In this document: positions 7,573 to 15,760 of the stretch, in pieces | Position numbering within the stretch: position 1 is the first letter of the stretch | How the letters are laid out: every line of letters begins with the position of its first letter | DNA from: Streptomyces sp. NBC_00376 | Lineage (GTDB): Bacteria > Actinomycetota > Actinomycetes > Streptomycetales > Streptomycetaceae | Direction: 5' to 3' | Length of the DNA: 64,000 bases | NCBI RefSeq assembly: GCF_036077095.1 | Contig: NZ_CP107960.1 | Coordinates: 6,572,001 to 6,636,000 of the forward strand | Translations under genes and position numbers: made by a program | The notes under the pieces: generated by a model | What the model was told of the DNA's origin: nothing | Seen by the model: the letters and a program-made list of their open reading frames with translations, nothing else | The model's database searches: none

Positions 7573-7629
7573 ACATAAACCTGACACGGGTCCTTAAAAG
7601 TGTCGGCGTGCCGAACGGGTGGCACACCA

Positions 7630-7660
7630 GGGCTCGGGGGTCGGCTACGCCCCCGGGCCC
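7630..7660. terminator. strong 11-bp hairpin closing the tRNA-like region
   Basis: GGGCTCGGGGG (7630-7640), 9-base loop, CCCCCGGGCCC (7650-7660), with one G-T pair. It lies between the tRNA-like locus (+) and the convergent peptidase gene (-), so it probably serves both. A smaller 7-bp hairpin, CTGACAC / GTGTCGG (7581-7606), precedes it. Confidence 0.65.
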
Positions 7661-7686
7661 GCTCCTGTCTCCGGACGGCGCGCCGC

Positions 7687-8304
7687 TCACGCGCTCGCGG
7701 GCAGCGACACCCCGCGCCCGGCGAAGAAGCGCTCGAAGTCGGACAGTGCGAGCTCCGCGGCCCGGGTCTGAGCCGTCGTCCCCGACGGGTTGTGGAAGTG
7801 GACGCCCCCGCCGTCGGCCGTACGGGACGTCAGCAGCACCAGATGCCCGCCCCGCCCCGGAGCCGGCCGCCCCGGGTACCGGATGCCGTAGTGCACCGAG
7901 GCCATGACCGTACGGCCGCCGTCCAGCAGGCCGAGGATCTCCTTCGGCGAGAGATGGCGGTGCACCGTGGCGTCCACGCCGTGCACCTCGCGTGCGTACT
8001 CGGCGAAGGGGGCGTAGATCAGCCCCCGGATCTCCCCCTGCGCGTCCTCGGTGTACGCGCCGTATCCGAGCGCCCCGTCGCGCAGCGCGAACAAGGACGG
8101 GGCTCCGGCGCCGAGTGCCATGCGCAGGCAGGTCATACCGCACAGATGGCCTGCCCAGCGCGCGTACTCGGCCGGTGACGCCGCGCCCGAATCCGCCCAG
8201 GCCGGGTCGGTGGCCGGATCGAGCCCGTCCTCCACGATCGGGCCGACCAGCCCGAACGAGGCGAACTGGGTGTGGACGGGGAAGCGGCAGGTGGAACAGG
8301 TCAC
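7687..8304 (-). CDS. C39-like cysteine peptidase domain protein
   Basis: The 205-residue product has Cys55 in LCGMTCLRM, matching the C39 nucleophile context (CG-x-x-x-L). Further on it has His in GRGGHLVLLT and an Asn in HFHNPSGT, completing a papain-type triad order. It has no signal peptide and no fused ABC transporter, so it is a stand-alone cytoplasmic C39-like protein, probably not a bacteriocin-exporter protease. The start is GTG 8304, 13 bases after the aminotransferase stop with no clear ribosome site, so it is likely the second gene of that operon. Confidence 0.7.
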   Translation of the reverse strand: MTCSTCRFPVHTQFASFGLVGPIVEDGLDPATDPAWADSGAASPAEYARWAGHLCGMTCLRMALGAGAPSLFALRDGALGYGAYTEDAQGEIRGLIYAPFAEYAREVHGVDATVHRHLSPKEILGLLDGGRTVMASVHYGIRYPGRPAPGRGGHLVLLTSRTADGGGVHFHNPSGTTAQTRAAELALSDFERFFAGRGVSLPASA

Positions 8305-8317
8305 CGAGGGCGTCCGA

Positions 8318-9529
8318 TCACTGGCGGTATCCGGTCAGGAAGCGGCCGATGCGGCTGATCGCCGCGTCGAGATCGTCAGCGTACGGGAGCGTGAGGATCC
8401 GGAAGTGGTCGGGACGCGGCCAGTTGAAGCCGGTTCCCTGCACGACCTGGATCTTCTCCCGCAACAGCAGATCCAGCACGAACTTCTCGTCGTCGACGAT
8501 GCGGTGCACCTTCGGGTCGAGGCGCGGGAACGCGTACAGCGCGCCCTTCGGCTTCACGCACGACACCCCCGGGATCTCGTTCAGCTTCTCCCAGGCCCGG
8601 TTGCGCTGCTCGTACAGCCTGCCGCCCGGCGTGACCAGCTCCCGGATCGACTGCCGGCCGCCGAGCGCGGCCTGAATGGCGTACTGCGCGGGCGCGTTGG
8701 GGCACAGACGCATGGAGGCGAGCGTGGTCAGCCCCTCCAGATAGCTGCGGGCGTGCTGCTGCGGGCCGGAGACCACCATCCACCCGGAGCGGAATCCCGC
8801 CACGCGGTACGTCTTCGACAGGCCGCTGAAGGTGAGGCAGACCAGGTCGGGGGCGAGGGCCGCCACGCTGTGGTGCTCGGCGTCGTCGTACAGGATCTGG
8901 TCGTAGATCTCGTCGGCGAACACCATCAGGCCGTGCCTGCGCGCCAGATCGAGGATGCCTTCGAGGATCTCGCGTGGGTAGACGGCACCGGTCGGATTGT
9001 TCGGGTTGATGATCACGACGGCCTTGGTGCGGTCGGTGATCTTCGAGGCCATGTCGGCGAGGTCGGGGTTCCAGTCCGACGCCTCGTCACAGGTGTAGTG
9101 CACGGACTTGCCGCCCGCGAGGGTCACCACCGCGGTCCACAACGGGTAGTCGGGGGACGGGACCAGCACCTCGTCGCCGTCCTCCAGCAGCGCCTGCACG
9201 GCCATCGAGATCAGCTCGGAGACGCCGTTGCCGAGGAAGATGTCGTCGACCCCGACGTCAGCCAGCCCCATCGCCTGGTAGCGCTGTGCCACCGCCCGGC
9301 GGGCGGACAGGATGCCACGCGAATCCGTGTAGCCATGGGCCTGCGGAAGCATCCGGATCATGTCCTGGACGACCTCCTCCGGCGCCTCGAAACCGAAGAG
9401 CGCGGGGTTGCCCGTGTTGAGCCGGAGCACGCTGTGGCCCGCCTCCTCCAGGGCGTTGGCGTGCTCGATGACCGGGCCCCGGATCTCGTAACAGACCTCG
9501 TTGAGCTTGCTGGACTGCCGGAATTCCAT
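8318..9529 (-). CDS. alaA: PLP-dependent alanine/glutamate-pyruvate aminotransferase (AlaA type)
   Basis: The start ATG 9529 has GGGGAGG 7 bases upstream; the longer frame would run through the divergent regulator's operators. The 403-residue class I/II aminotransferase begins MEFRQSSKLNEVCYEIRGPV, diagnostic of the AlaA (YfbQ) group. It carries NPNNPTGAVY, DEIYDQILYD and the PLP lysine in FSGLSKTYRVAGFRSGW. It should transfer the amino group between glutamate and pyruvate. It is divergent from an HxlR regulator across a 85-bp region with two inverted repeats, so it may be that regulator's target. Confidence 0.9.
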   Translation of the reverse strand: MEFRQSSKLNEVCYEIRGPVIEHANALEEAGHSVLRLNTGNPALFGFEAPEEVVQDMIRMLPQAHGYTDSRGILSARRAVAQRYQAMGLADVGVDDIFLGNGVSELISMAVQALLEDGDEVLVPSPDYPLWTAVVTLAGGKSVHYTCDEASDWNPDLADMASKITDRTKAVVIINPNNPTGAVYPREILEGILDLARRHGLMVFADEIYDQILYDDAEHHSVAALAPDLVCLTFSGLSKTYRVAGFRSGWMVVSGPQQHARSYLEGLTTLASMRLCPNAPAQYAIQAALGGRQSIRELVTPGGRLYEQRNRAWEKLNEIPGVSCVKPKGALYAFPRLDPKVHRIVDDEKFVLDLLLREKIQVVQGTGFNWPRPDHFRILTLPYADDLDAAISRIGRFLTGYRQ

Positions 9530-9557
9530 GCGGTGCCTCCCCGACCCGATTGCGATA

Positions 9558-9592
9558 CTTGGTTTTACCAAGCTCGGGCTTGGAAAGTCCAA
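9558..9592. promoter_or_regulatory. twin inverted-repeat operators between alaA and the HxlR gene
   Basis: CTTGG-TTTTA-CCAAG (9558-9572) and TTGG-AAAGT-CCAA (9580-9592) share the form TTGG-N5-CCAA, with centres 21 bp (two helical turns) apart. The second overlaps a likely -35 (TTGGAA). TAGACT at 9602 is a likely -10, 7 bases before the regulator's ATG. Autoregulation and control of alaA are inferred. Confidence 0.6.
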
Positions 9593-9614
9593 CAACATGT
9601 CTAGACTGCGTCGC

Positions 9615-10283
9615 ATGCCACGTCAGCAACAGCCCGCAACGCGCCCGGTTCGCCGCCGGAGGTACGACCAGTTCTGCGCCACCGCGCGCGCCCTCGACTC
9701 CGTGGGCGACCGGTGGACGCTGCTGATCGTCCGTGAACTGCTGGCGGGCCCCCGCCGCTACACCGACCTCCACGCCGACCTTCCGGGCGTCAGCACGGAC
9801 GTGCTCGCCTCCCGGCTCAGGGACATGGAGCAGAACGGCCTCGCCACCCGCCGCCGGCTCCCGCCGCCCGCCGCCGCCTCGGTCTACGAGCTGACCGAGC
9901 GCGGCCACGGCCTGATGCCGGTGCTCGCCGCGCTCGCCGAGTGGGGCGCGCCCGCGCTCGCCGAACGGCGGCCGACCGACGCGGTGCGGGCCCACTGGTT
10001 CGCTCTTCCGCTGCTGCGTGCGTTGGGCGGGCCGGCCTACGAGGGGGTCGTCGAAGTGCACCTGGACGAGGGCGAGTTCCACGTGCGCGCCGGTGGGACG
10101 GAGGGCGGAGCGGCGGTGTACGGGGACGGCCCCGCCGACTGTGCCGACGCCCGCATCGCGCTCGACGTCGAGGTCTGCCTGGAGCTGGCGCAGGGCGGGC
10201 TGACCCTCGCCGAGGCCGTCGAGGACGGACGCGTCTCGGTGTCGGGCGACGGACCGCTCGCCGCTGCGCTGCGCGGCGACTGA
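9615..10283 (+). CDS. HxlR-family winged-helix transcriptional regulator
   Basis: ATG 9615 is preferred: TAGACT sits 7 bases upstream, the leaderless arrangement seen repeatedly here. An ATG at 9597 would overlap that -10. The 222-residue protein has the HxlR core RRRYDQFCATARALDSVGDRWTLLIVRELL and GPRRYTDLHADLPGVSTDVLASRL, followed by a wing. The extra C-terminal half of about 100 residues resembles the small SCP2-like domain in some actinobacterial members and may bind a ligand. It probably binds the two TTGG-N5-CCAA sites just upstream. Confidence 0.85.
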   Translation: MPRQQQPATRPVRRRRYDQFCATARALDSVGDRWTLLIVRELLAGPRRYTDLHADLPGVSTDVLASRLRDMEQNGLATRRRLPPPAAASVYELTERGHGLMPVLAALAEWGAPALAERRPTDAVRAHWFALPLLRALGGPAYEGVVEVHLDEGEFHVRAGGTEGGAAVYGDGPADCADARIALDVEVCLELAQGGLTLAEAVEDGRVSVSGDGPLAAALRGD

Positions 10284-10391
10284 CGGGGCGTCATGGTGCG
10301 CGGTTCCCTGTTCCGACTCCCGCATGGATCATGGGTGTTGGCCGGTTCGGGGTGATCACCGGACGCCGAGGCAGAGGCAGAGGAGTCGGGT

Positions 10392-10904
10392 GTGCACAGC
10401 GGTGATGCACGGCGAAGGGGCGAGAAGAAGCGGTGGGCGGGCCGGGGGCCGTCCGGCAAGGCCCTGGTCCTGGCGGGCTGCGTGGCCGCGCTCGGCCTCG
10501 TGCCGTCGGCGGCCGTCGCCACGCCGGGCAGCGGGGTGAGCGGCACCGTGCTCGCGAAGGGCACATCGACGGGGAAGCTGAATGTGCGGACGCCGAACGG
10601 CCGCACCGATGTGACCTTCCGGACCATCACGATCGAGCCGGGCGGCTCCACCGGCTGGCACACGCACCGCGGTCAGCTGGTCGTCGTCGTCAAGTCCGGG
10701 ACACTGACGCGTACTTTCGGCGACTGCTCGGTCGAGGTGACGCCCGCGGGCTCGACACTCATCGAACAGTCCGGGACCGACCACCGGCACATCGGACGCA
10801 ATCTGGAGGCCGAACCCGTCGTGCTCCTGGTGGCGTATCTGCTGCCCGAGGGCAGCGAACTCTCCGACGACGCCGAGGCGGTGGACTGCGGCGCGAAGAA
10901 GTAG
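10392..10904 (+). CDS. secreted cupin-domain protein
   Basis: GTG 10392 follows GAGGAG at 5 bases. The first 45 residues are basic then hydrophobic (ALVLAGCVAALGLVPSAAVA), a signal peptide. The remainder is a single cupin: ITIEPGGSTGWHTHRGQLVVVVKSGTL supplies the His-x-His motif, and IEQSGTDHRHIGRN the second motif. A metal-binding beta-barrel of unknown substrate is expected outside the cell. The total is 170 residues. The preceding 100 bp hold no clear promoter. Confidence 0.75.
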   Translation: MHSGDARRRGEKKRWAGRGPSGKALVLAGCVAALGLVPSAAVATPGSGVSGTVLAKGTSTGKLNVRTPNGRTDVTFRTITIEPGGSTGWHTHRGQLVVVVKSGTLTRTFGDCSVEVTPAGSTLIEQSGTDHRHIGRNLEAEPVVLLVAYLLPEGSELSDDAEAVDCGAKK

Positions 10905-10972
10905 CGCGCGCCGCTCGTCCACCGGCGGGTCCGCGGCCTGCCGTCGCTGTCGGTCGCCGCCGCCGTCGGTCG

Positions 10973-11338
10973 TCAGTTGGCGAGCGTCTCGCCGTACGCC
11001 CCGAAACCGGAGACCACCAGACCGTCGCGGAAGGTCAGCACCTCGCTGACCCGGCCGCCGATCTGGTTGCGGTAGTCGATCACCAGGTCGTGGACGCTCA
11101 CCCGGACGTCCACCAGCTCGAACTTCAGCTCGGGGATGCGCTCCAGGCCCGTCGCCCAGTAGGCGCGCAGGGCCTCCTTGCCGTGCACCGTGCCCGAGGC
11201 GTCGCCGGTCATCTGCGCGATGACCGGCGAACTGAACGTCACGTCGTCGTGATAGTGCGTCAGAATGCGGTCGAGATCATGGGAGTTCCAGCCGTCCAGC
11301 CACTCGGCGGCGAATGTGCGGGCGAATTCGAGGTCCAT
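10973..11338 (-). CDS. SnoaL-like/NTF2-like polyketide-cyclase-fold protein
   Basis: ATG 11338 lies 6 bases after TACGAT, so the message is probably leaderless. The 121-residue product (FAAEWLDGWNSHDLDRILTHYHDDVTF, then VHGKEALRAYWATGLERIPEL) is the standard SnoaL/NTF2 cone fold. Members range from cyclases to steroid-isomerase-like and binding-only proteins, so no reaction is assigned. It diverges from the nucleotidyltransferase gene with a gap of about 60 bp. Confidence 0.8.
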   Translation of the reverse strand: MDLEFARTFAAEWLDGWNSHDLDRILTHYHDDVTFSSPVIAQMTGDASGTVHGKEALRAYWATGLERIPELKFELVDVRVSVHDLVIDYRNQIGGRVSEVLTFRDGLVVSGFGAYGETLAN

Positions 11339-11398
11339 GGAGAGATCGTAGGCGGCCAAGAAGAGGAGACAACGGCAATGCACGGGGAGGGAGCAGCC

Positions 11399-12562
11399 AT
11401 GAACGGGGAGAACCCGCGGGACGGGGCGGGCGAGGGCGGACTCGACCCGGCGCGGCGCGCCGCGTTCGCACAGGAGCTGCTGAGGGCGCTCACCGCGCAC
11501 TGCCCCGGTTCGCGGGCGGAGCTGCGGGGCTCGCTCGCCCGCGGAACAGCGGACGAATACAGCGACATCGACATCGTCTGGACCGTGCCCGGCGACCGGT
11601 TCGACCCCTGCCTCGCCGCTGTCCGCGACGTACTCGAATCGGTCGCGCCCCTGGACTCCCTGCGTACGGACCCCGATGCGCGGAACTCCCGCGAGCGGCG
11701 GCTGCTCTTCGCCGCCTTCCACGGGCTTCCGCTCTTCTGGCGCATGGACCTGGAGGTCGGGTCGTCACCGGCCGCACCGGGCGAGAGCCGTCCCGCGTCG
11801 TGCGGTGACGACTGGTCGGACCCGGCGAGCGCGCTGGCCAACGCGGTCGCCGCGACGAAGGCCGTACTGCGCGGGCAGCCGCAGAACGCCCAGGGGCTGC
11901 TGGAGCGCGGCTTCCGGCGCATCGACGCGCCGGACGGCCTGTCCGGACGGTGGTTCGCCGACATCCGCAGGCTCGCCGAAACCGCGGCCGGCCGCGAACC
12001 TGACCTGCGCCCGCTCGCCGACCGAGTACTGCGCCTCACCGACAGCCACCGGGCAAAGCTCCTCTGGCGGACGCTCCCCGCCGGGGTACGCGAGCGGGTC
12101 GACGAACTGGTCCTGGCGGGCCGGAACATCCAGGCCGTCCAGGCGATGCGGGAGAGCGGCATCGACCCCCGTCCCGAGCTGCACGAATGCGTGGAGGTGC
12201 TCGACGGGCGCCTCCACGAGCTCGCCGACCGCATACCGCCTTTGGCCCCCCGGGACGTGGACACCCTGGCCGGGGCCGCCGGCTCCCTGCCCCGCGATCC
12301 CGTGGCCGTCGAGGCGGTCTGGGACGGCGACACCCGGGGCTGGATCGTGGTGCTGACCGCCGTTCTGGCCGAGCCGTGGGAAAGCACCGCCCTGGCAGGC
12401 TTTCGGATCGGCGCGGCGGGGACCGACGAGGCGGCGCGGACGGGCCGGGAACTCGCGGAGCGGCTCGGCGTCCCGTTCCGCTTCGCGAGCCCCGACGAAC
12501 CCGACGAGGACGCCCCTCGCTGGTGGGACGCCCGGCACCGAGCACCGGACCCGGGGCGATGA
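11399..12562 (+). CDS. nucleotidyltransferase-domain (Pol beta superfamily) protein
   Basis: ATG 11399 is chosen for GGAGG at 8 bases; ATG 11378 (GAGGAG at 9 bases) adds seven residues and is also possible. The 387-residue product has the nucleotidyltransferase signature LRGSLARGTADEYSDIDIVW near residue 40 (GS-x9-D-x-D), as in aminoglycoside adenylyltransferases and MNT-type enzymes. A helical C-terminal region and a separate C-terminal domain with WIVVLTAVLAEPWEST follow. The substrate is unknown. It ends 8 bases before the uridine-kinase-like gene and is likely co-transcribed. Confidence 0.8.
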   Translation: MNGENPRDGAGEGGLDPARRAAFAQELLRALTAHCPGSRAELRGSLARGTADEYSDIDIVWTVPGDRFDPCLAAVRDVLESVAPLDSLRTDPDARNSRERRLLFAAFHGLPLFWRMDLEVGSSPAAPGESRPASCGDDWSDPASALANAVAATKAVLRGQPQNAQGLLERGFRRIDAPDGLSGRWFADIRRLAETAAGREPDLRPLADRVLRLTDSHRAKLLWRTLPAGVRERVDELVLAGRNIQAVQAMRESGIDPRPELHECVEVLDGRLHELADRIPPLAPRDVDTLAGAAGSLPRDPVAVEAVWDGDTRGWIVVLTAVLAEPWESTALAGFRIGAAGTDEAARTGRELAERLGVPFRFASPDEPDEDAPRWWDARHRAPDPGR

Positions 12563-12569
12563 TGGGCGG

Positions 12570-13220
12570 GTGCGATTCGAAGCGATCACCTGGGAGCGGC
12601 TGGCCGAAGCCTTCGCCGTACGTACCGACGCCCTGGAGCCCGCCGAAGGCGGCCCCTGGCTGAAGGTCGCCGTCGACGGTGCTCCGGCGGCCCGTACCGG
12701 GGAGCTCGCCGAGCGCGTGGCACAGGCGTTGCGGGTCCGGGGCCGTGCGGTGCTGGTCGTGTCCACCGAGGGGTTCCTGCGGCCGGCGAGCCTCCGGTAC
12801 GAGTACGGCAAGGAGGACCCCGACTCGTACTACGACAGCTGGTTCGACACGGGCGCGCTGTGGCGCGAGGTCTTCGGGCCGCTGGAGGCCGGCGGGAGCG
12901 GGCGGGTGCTGCCCGATCTCTGGGATCGGGCGACCGACCGCGCCACGCGGAGCCCGTACCGGCCGCTGCCCGAGGGCGGGGTTCTGGTGGTCCACGGGCC
13001 GTTGCTGCTGGGGCACTGGTTCCCGTTCGACCTGAGCGTCCATCTGCGGCTGTCGCCGGGCGCGCTCCGGAGGCGTACCGAGGCGGCGGAGCGCTGGACA
13101 CTGCCCGCTTTCGCGCGGTACGAGGACGAGGCGGCGCCGGGCGACCGCGCGGACGCGGTCGTGCGCGCCGACGACCCGCTCCACCCGGCCTGGACCGGAT
13201 GGCGCGGGGCGGCGGCCTGA
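12570..13220 (+). CDS. uridine-kinase-like P-loop protein with degenerate Walker A
   Basis: The 216-residue product matches the actinobacterial uridine kinase-like family: VAVDGAPAARTGELAERVAQAL near residue 33, then FLRPASLRYEYGKEDPDSYYDSWFDTGAL, where YGKEDPDSYYD is typical. The P-loop reads GAPAARTG, without the lysine of GxxxxGK[ST], so ATP-dependent kinase activity is uncertain. The gene starts GTG 12570 and sits 8 bases behind the nucleotidyltransferase. It converges on psuK with a 2-base gap. Confidence 0.75.
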   Translation: MRFEAITWERLAEAFAVRTDALEPAEGGPWLKVAVDGAPAARTGELAERVAQALRVRGRAVLVVSTEGFLRPASLRYEYGKEDPDSYYDSWFDTGALWREVFGPLEAGGSGRVLPDLWDRATDRATRSPYRPLPEGGVLVVHGPLLLGHWFPFDLSVHLRLSPGALRRRTEAAERWTLPAFARYEDEAAPGDRADAVVRADDPLHPAWTGWRGAAA

Positions 13221-13222
13221 TG

Positions 13223-14188
13223 TCACGGTGCGGGGCGGTGGCCCAGGGGCCCTGTTGACGGTTCCGGACGGCCGCCCACGGTGGTGACCGCCTCCGCGCC
13301 CGCCCGGCATCCCGCCGCCGCGGCCGAGGCGTCGCCCGCCCCCGCCAGTCGCGCCGCGAGGAAGCCGCCGGTGAACGCGTCGCCCGCCCCCGTCGAGTCC
13401 ACCGCACCACGTACCCGGACCGCCGGGACGCGCCCGGTCACCGCACCGGCGGCGGCGAGCAGCGCTCCGTGCTCGCCCAGTGTGACGACCACCCTGCCCA
13501 CCTGGAGGCTCAATTTGGCCGCGGCATCGGCCGGTTCGGGCAGCCCGGTGAGCAGCCGGGCCTCGTCCGCGTTGGGCAGCAGCAGATCGGTGCCCTCCAC
13601 GGCGGTCAGGAACCGGTCGGCGCCCAGCTCGGCGAGGAAACCGGCCGAGGCCGGATCCACGCTCACCGGGATCCGCCGCCGCCGTGCTTCCCGCAGGGCG
13701 AGCAGGGCCGTCGCGCGGCTCGTCGCGGCGAAGAGGAGGTAGCCGGAGAGATGGAGATGGGCGATGCCGTCCAGCACCGACGGTGACCAGTCGTCGGGGG
13801 AGAGGCGGAGCACGGCGCCGCTGTCGGTGAGGAAGGTGCGCTCGGCGGCGGAATCGACGAGCGCGACGACGGTGGCGGTCGGCGCGTCCTCGTCCACGGC
13901 CAGCAGGCAGCGCACCCCCGCCCGCCGCAGTGCGTCGCGGTGCCAGTCCGCGCTGTCGGCGCCGACCCGGGCCAGCAGCCGCACGTCGGCACAACCGGAA
14001 CGGGCCGCCCAACAGGCGACGTTGGCCCCCGCGCCGCCGGGGAGGGTGCGGATCCGGGCCGGGGTGTCCGTGCCGTGGACCAGCGCCGTTCCGTGCCGTG
14101 CCACCACATCGGTGACCACGTCCCCGATGACGAGCAGGCCGCCGCCGGATGTTGCCAGGCTGTCGGTTGTCGTCCGGCCCTCGGTCAT
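13223..14188 (-). CDS. psuK: PfkB-family carbohydrate kinase, probable pseudouridine kinase
   Basis: The 321-residue ribokinase-fold protein has both PfkB signatures: LPGGAGANVACWAARSG near residue 50, and RGAVDSTGAGDAFTGGFLAARL near the C terminus with the catalytic Asp in GAGD. Its ATG overlaps the psuG stop (ATGA), so it is translated with the glycosidase. That pairing points to phosphorylation of pseudouridine to the 5'-phosphate, the substrate of PsuG. PfkB substrate specificity cannot be read from sequence alone; the assignment rests on context. Confidence 0.82.
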   Translation of the reverse strand: MTEGRTTTDSLATSGGGLLVIGDVVTDVVARHGTALVHGTDTPARIRTLPGGAGANVACWAARSGCADVRLLARVGADSADWHRDALRRAGVRCLLAVDEDAPTATVVALVDSAAERTFLTDSGAVLRLSPDDWSPSVLDGIAHLHLSGYLLFAATSRATALLALREARRRRIPVSVDPASAGFLAELGADRFLTAVEGTDLLLPNADEARLLTGLPEPADAAAKLSLQVGRVVVTLGEHGALLAAAGAVTGRVPAVRVRGAVDSTGAGDAFTGGFLAARLAGAGDASAAAAGCRAGAEAVTTVGGRPEPSTGPLGHRPAP

Positions 14189-15150
14189 CGTCCGGCCGCC
14201 GAAGCCTGGGGCGTGGCGGCCCAGGCTTCGGCGATCCGCGCGGCGAGCGACACGTTTCCGCGTACGGCCGCGAGATTGGCCTCCAGCGAGGCGCCGCCGG
14301 TTCCCCGCATCAGCCGGTCCAGCAGGAACGGCGTGACGGCCTGGCCCGCGATGCCCCGCTCCCGGCACTCCGCCAGGGCCTCGGCCAGCACACGGTCGTG
14401 GAGCGCGGGATCCAACTGGTCCGCCTCGGACACGGGGTTGGCGACGACGAGCGCGGCCCCGGGGCCGCCGAGCACGTCCTGTGCCCGCATCACATCCGCG
14501 ACCTCCTCGGGCGTGCGCACCGTCCAGTCGACCGGCTCGCCCGAACTGGTCAGATAGAAGCCGGGGAAGCGGTCGGTGCCGTAACCGAGCACCGTGACGC
14601 CCAGCGTCTCCAGGCGTTGCAGCGTCGCCGGGACGTCCAGGATCGACTTCACCCCCGCGCACACCACGGTGATGCCGGTCCGCGCCAGGAGCCGGAGATC
14701 GGCGGACTCGTCCTGGGTCCGCGTCCATTCCCGGTGTACGCCGCCGAGACCGCCGGTCGCGAAGACGCGCAGGCCGGCGTGGGCGGCCAGGAACGCAGTC
14801 GCGGACACGGTCGTCGCCCCGCTCGCGCCCGTAGCCAGGGCCGGTGCGAGGTCCCGGTGCCCCAGCTTCCGCATCGCGGGGTCCGTGGCGACCCGCTCCA
14901 GCTGGGCCTTGTCCAGGCCGATACGGGCTCTTCCGTCGAGCACGGCGATCGTCGCGGGTACCGCGCCGGCGGACCGTACGAGCCCTTCGAGCTCCTCGGC
15001 GACCCGCAGATTGCGGGGGCGCGGCAGACCGTGGGCGATGATCGTCGACTCCAGGGCCACGACGGGATGGTGCGCGGCGAGGGCCGCCCGTACCTCGTCG
15101 GAGAGGACGGGGGCGCAGGGGTGTGCGCGGTGCGACGCGTTGGATGACAT
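14185..15150 (-). CDS. psuG: pseudouridine-5'-phosphate glycosidase
   Basis: This 321-residue member of the PsuG/IndA family contains ALESTIIAHGLPRP (catalytic Glu), GHRDLAPALATGASGATTVSAT, FATGGLGGVHR and VCAGVKSILDVPATLQRLE (catalytic Lys). It splits pseudouridine 5'-phosphate to uracil and ribose 5-phosphate. ATG 15150 has AGGGA 7 bases upstream; the GTG two codons earlier is less well placed. It is first in a two-gene operon with psuK. The 174-bp gap to the divergent cupin gene shows no obvious operator. Confidence 0.93.
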   Translation of the reverse strand: MSSNASHRAHPCAPVLSDEVRAALAAHHPVVALESTIIAHGLPRPRNLRVAEELEGLVRSAGAVPATIAVLDGRARIGLDKAQLERVATDPAMRKLGHRDLAPALATGASGATTVSATAFLAAHAGLRVFATGGLGGVHREWTRTQDESADLRLLARTGITVVCAGVKSILDVPATLQRLETLGVTVLGYGTDRFPGFYLTSSGEPVDWTVRTPEEVADVMRAQDVLGGPGAALVVANPVSEADQLDPALHDRVLAEALAECRERGIAGQAVTPFLLDRLMRGTGGASLEANLAAVRGNVSLAARIAEAWAATPQASAAGR

Positions 15151-15323
15151 GTCCACATCCCTGTCGCGGGCGCGGCCGCCTCAAACGTGCGGCCGGGGCG
15201 GCGGACCCGTGCGACACGGGTCGGACCGTCTGGTTTCAGCCTGCCGTTCCGCCCGTGGGCCCGCCTGTTTCCGGCACATCCTGCTGTCGAGTCGCCTTCC
15301 GGCGGTCGCTAAGGTGACCGGCC

Positions 15324-15686
15324 ATGACCACATTTGATCAAGCCCCTGCCTCGTTCGCCGTGCACATTCCGGACGCCGAACTCGAACCGGAACCGCTGGA
15401 TCCCGCGCAGATCGTCTCGGGTGAGCCCGTGGTGACCGGCAAGGTCCTCTGGGAGTCGCCCGACGGCAAGCAGGTGCGCGGCATCTGGCAGATCACGCCC
15501 GGCGTGGTCACCGACACCGAGGCCAACGAACTCTTCGTGGTCGTCAGCGGGCGCGCGACCGTGGTGGTCGAGGGCGGCGAGACGCTGGAGATCGGGCCCG
15601 GGGACGCCTGCGTGCTGCGCGAGGGCGACCGTACGACGTGGACGGTGCACGAGACGCTGCGCAAGGCGTACCACATCAGCCTCTGA
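15324..15686 (+). CDS. cupin-domain protein (ureidoglycine aminohydrolase/EutQ-like barrel)
   Basis: The 120-residue single-domain cupin has SPDGKQVRGIWQITPGVVTDTEANELFVVVSGRATVVVEG and IGPGDACVLREGDRTTWTVHETLRKAYHI. It is of the DUF861-like type, where the first motif lacks the usual paired histidines. The start ATG is 8 bases after TAAGGT, consistent with a leaderless message. The role is unknown; it may bind a small metabolite. Confidence 0.8.
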   Translation: MTTFDQAPASFAVHIPDAELEPEPLDPAQIVSGEPVVTGKVLWESPDGKQVRGIWQITPGVVTDTEANELFVVVSGRATVVVEGGETLEIGPGDACVLREGDRTTWTVHETLRKAYHISL

Positions 15687-15700
15687 AGCCCCCTGCGAAA

Positions 15701-15760
15701 CTTCCTCAGGAACCCTTCGGAGCCTTCCGCGGGAACCCGTCGGAGCTTTCCTCAGGAAGC
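15701..15760. repeat. two and a half tandem copies of a 23-bp repeat
   Basis: Units at 15701-15723 and 15724-15746 differ at four positions; a partial third copy runs 15747-15760 into the MFS stop region. Each unit holds TTCC-N3-GGAA. It lies between the convergent cupin and MFS genes, where it may act as a bidirectional terminator. Confidence 0.7.

Noticed and set aside
7401..7907. Open frames across the tRNA-like region.
   Set aside because: They cross the hairpins, lack ribosome sites and family resemblance, and shadow the peptidase gene.
13223..15217. A single 664-residue minus-strand frame covering psuK and most of psuG.
   Set aside because: It is psuK plus an out-of-frame read of psuG; the true genes overlap by ATGA at 14185-14188.
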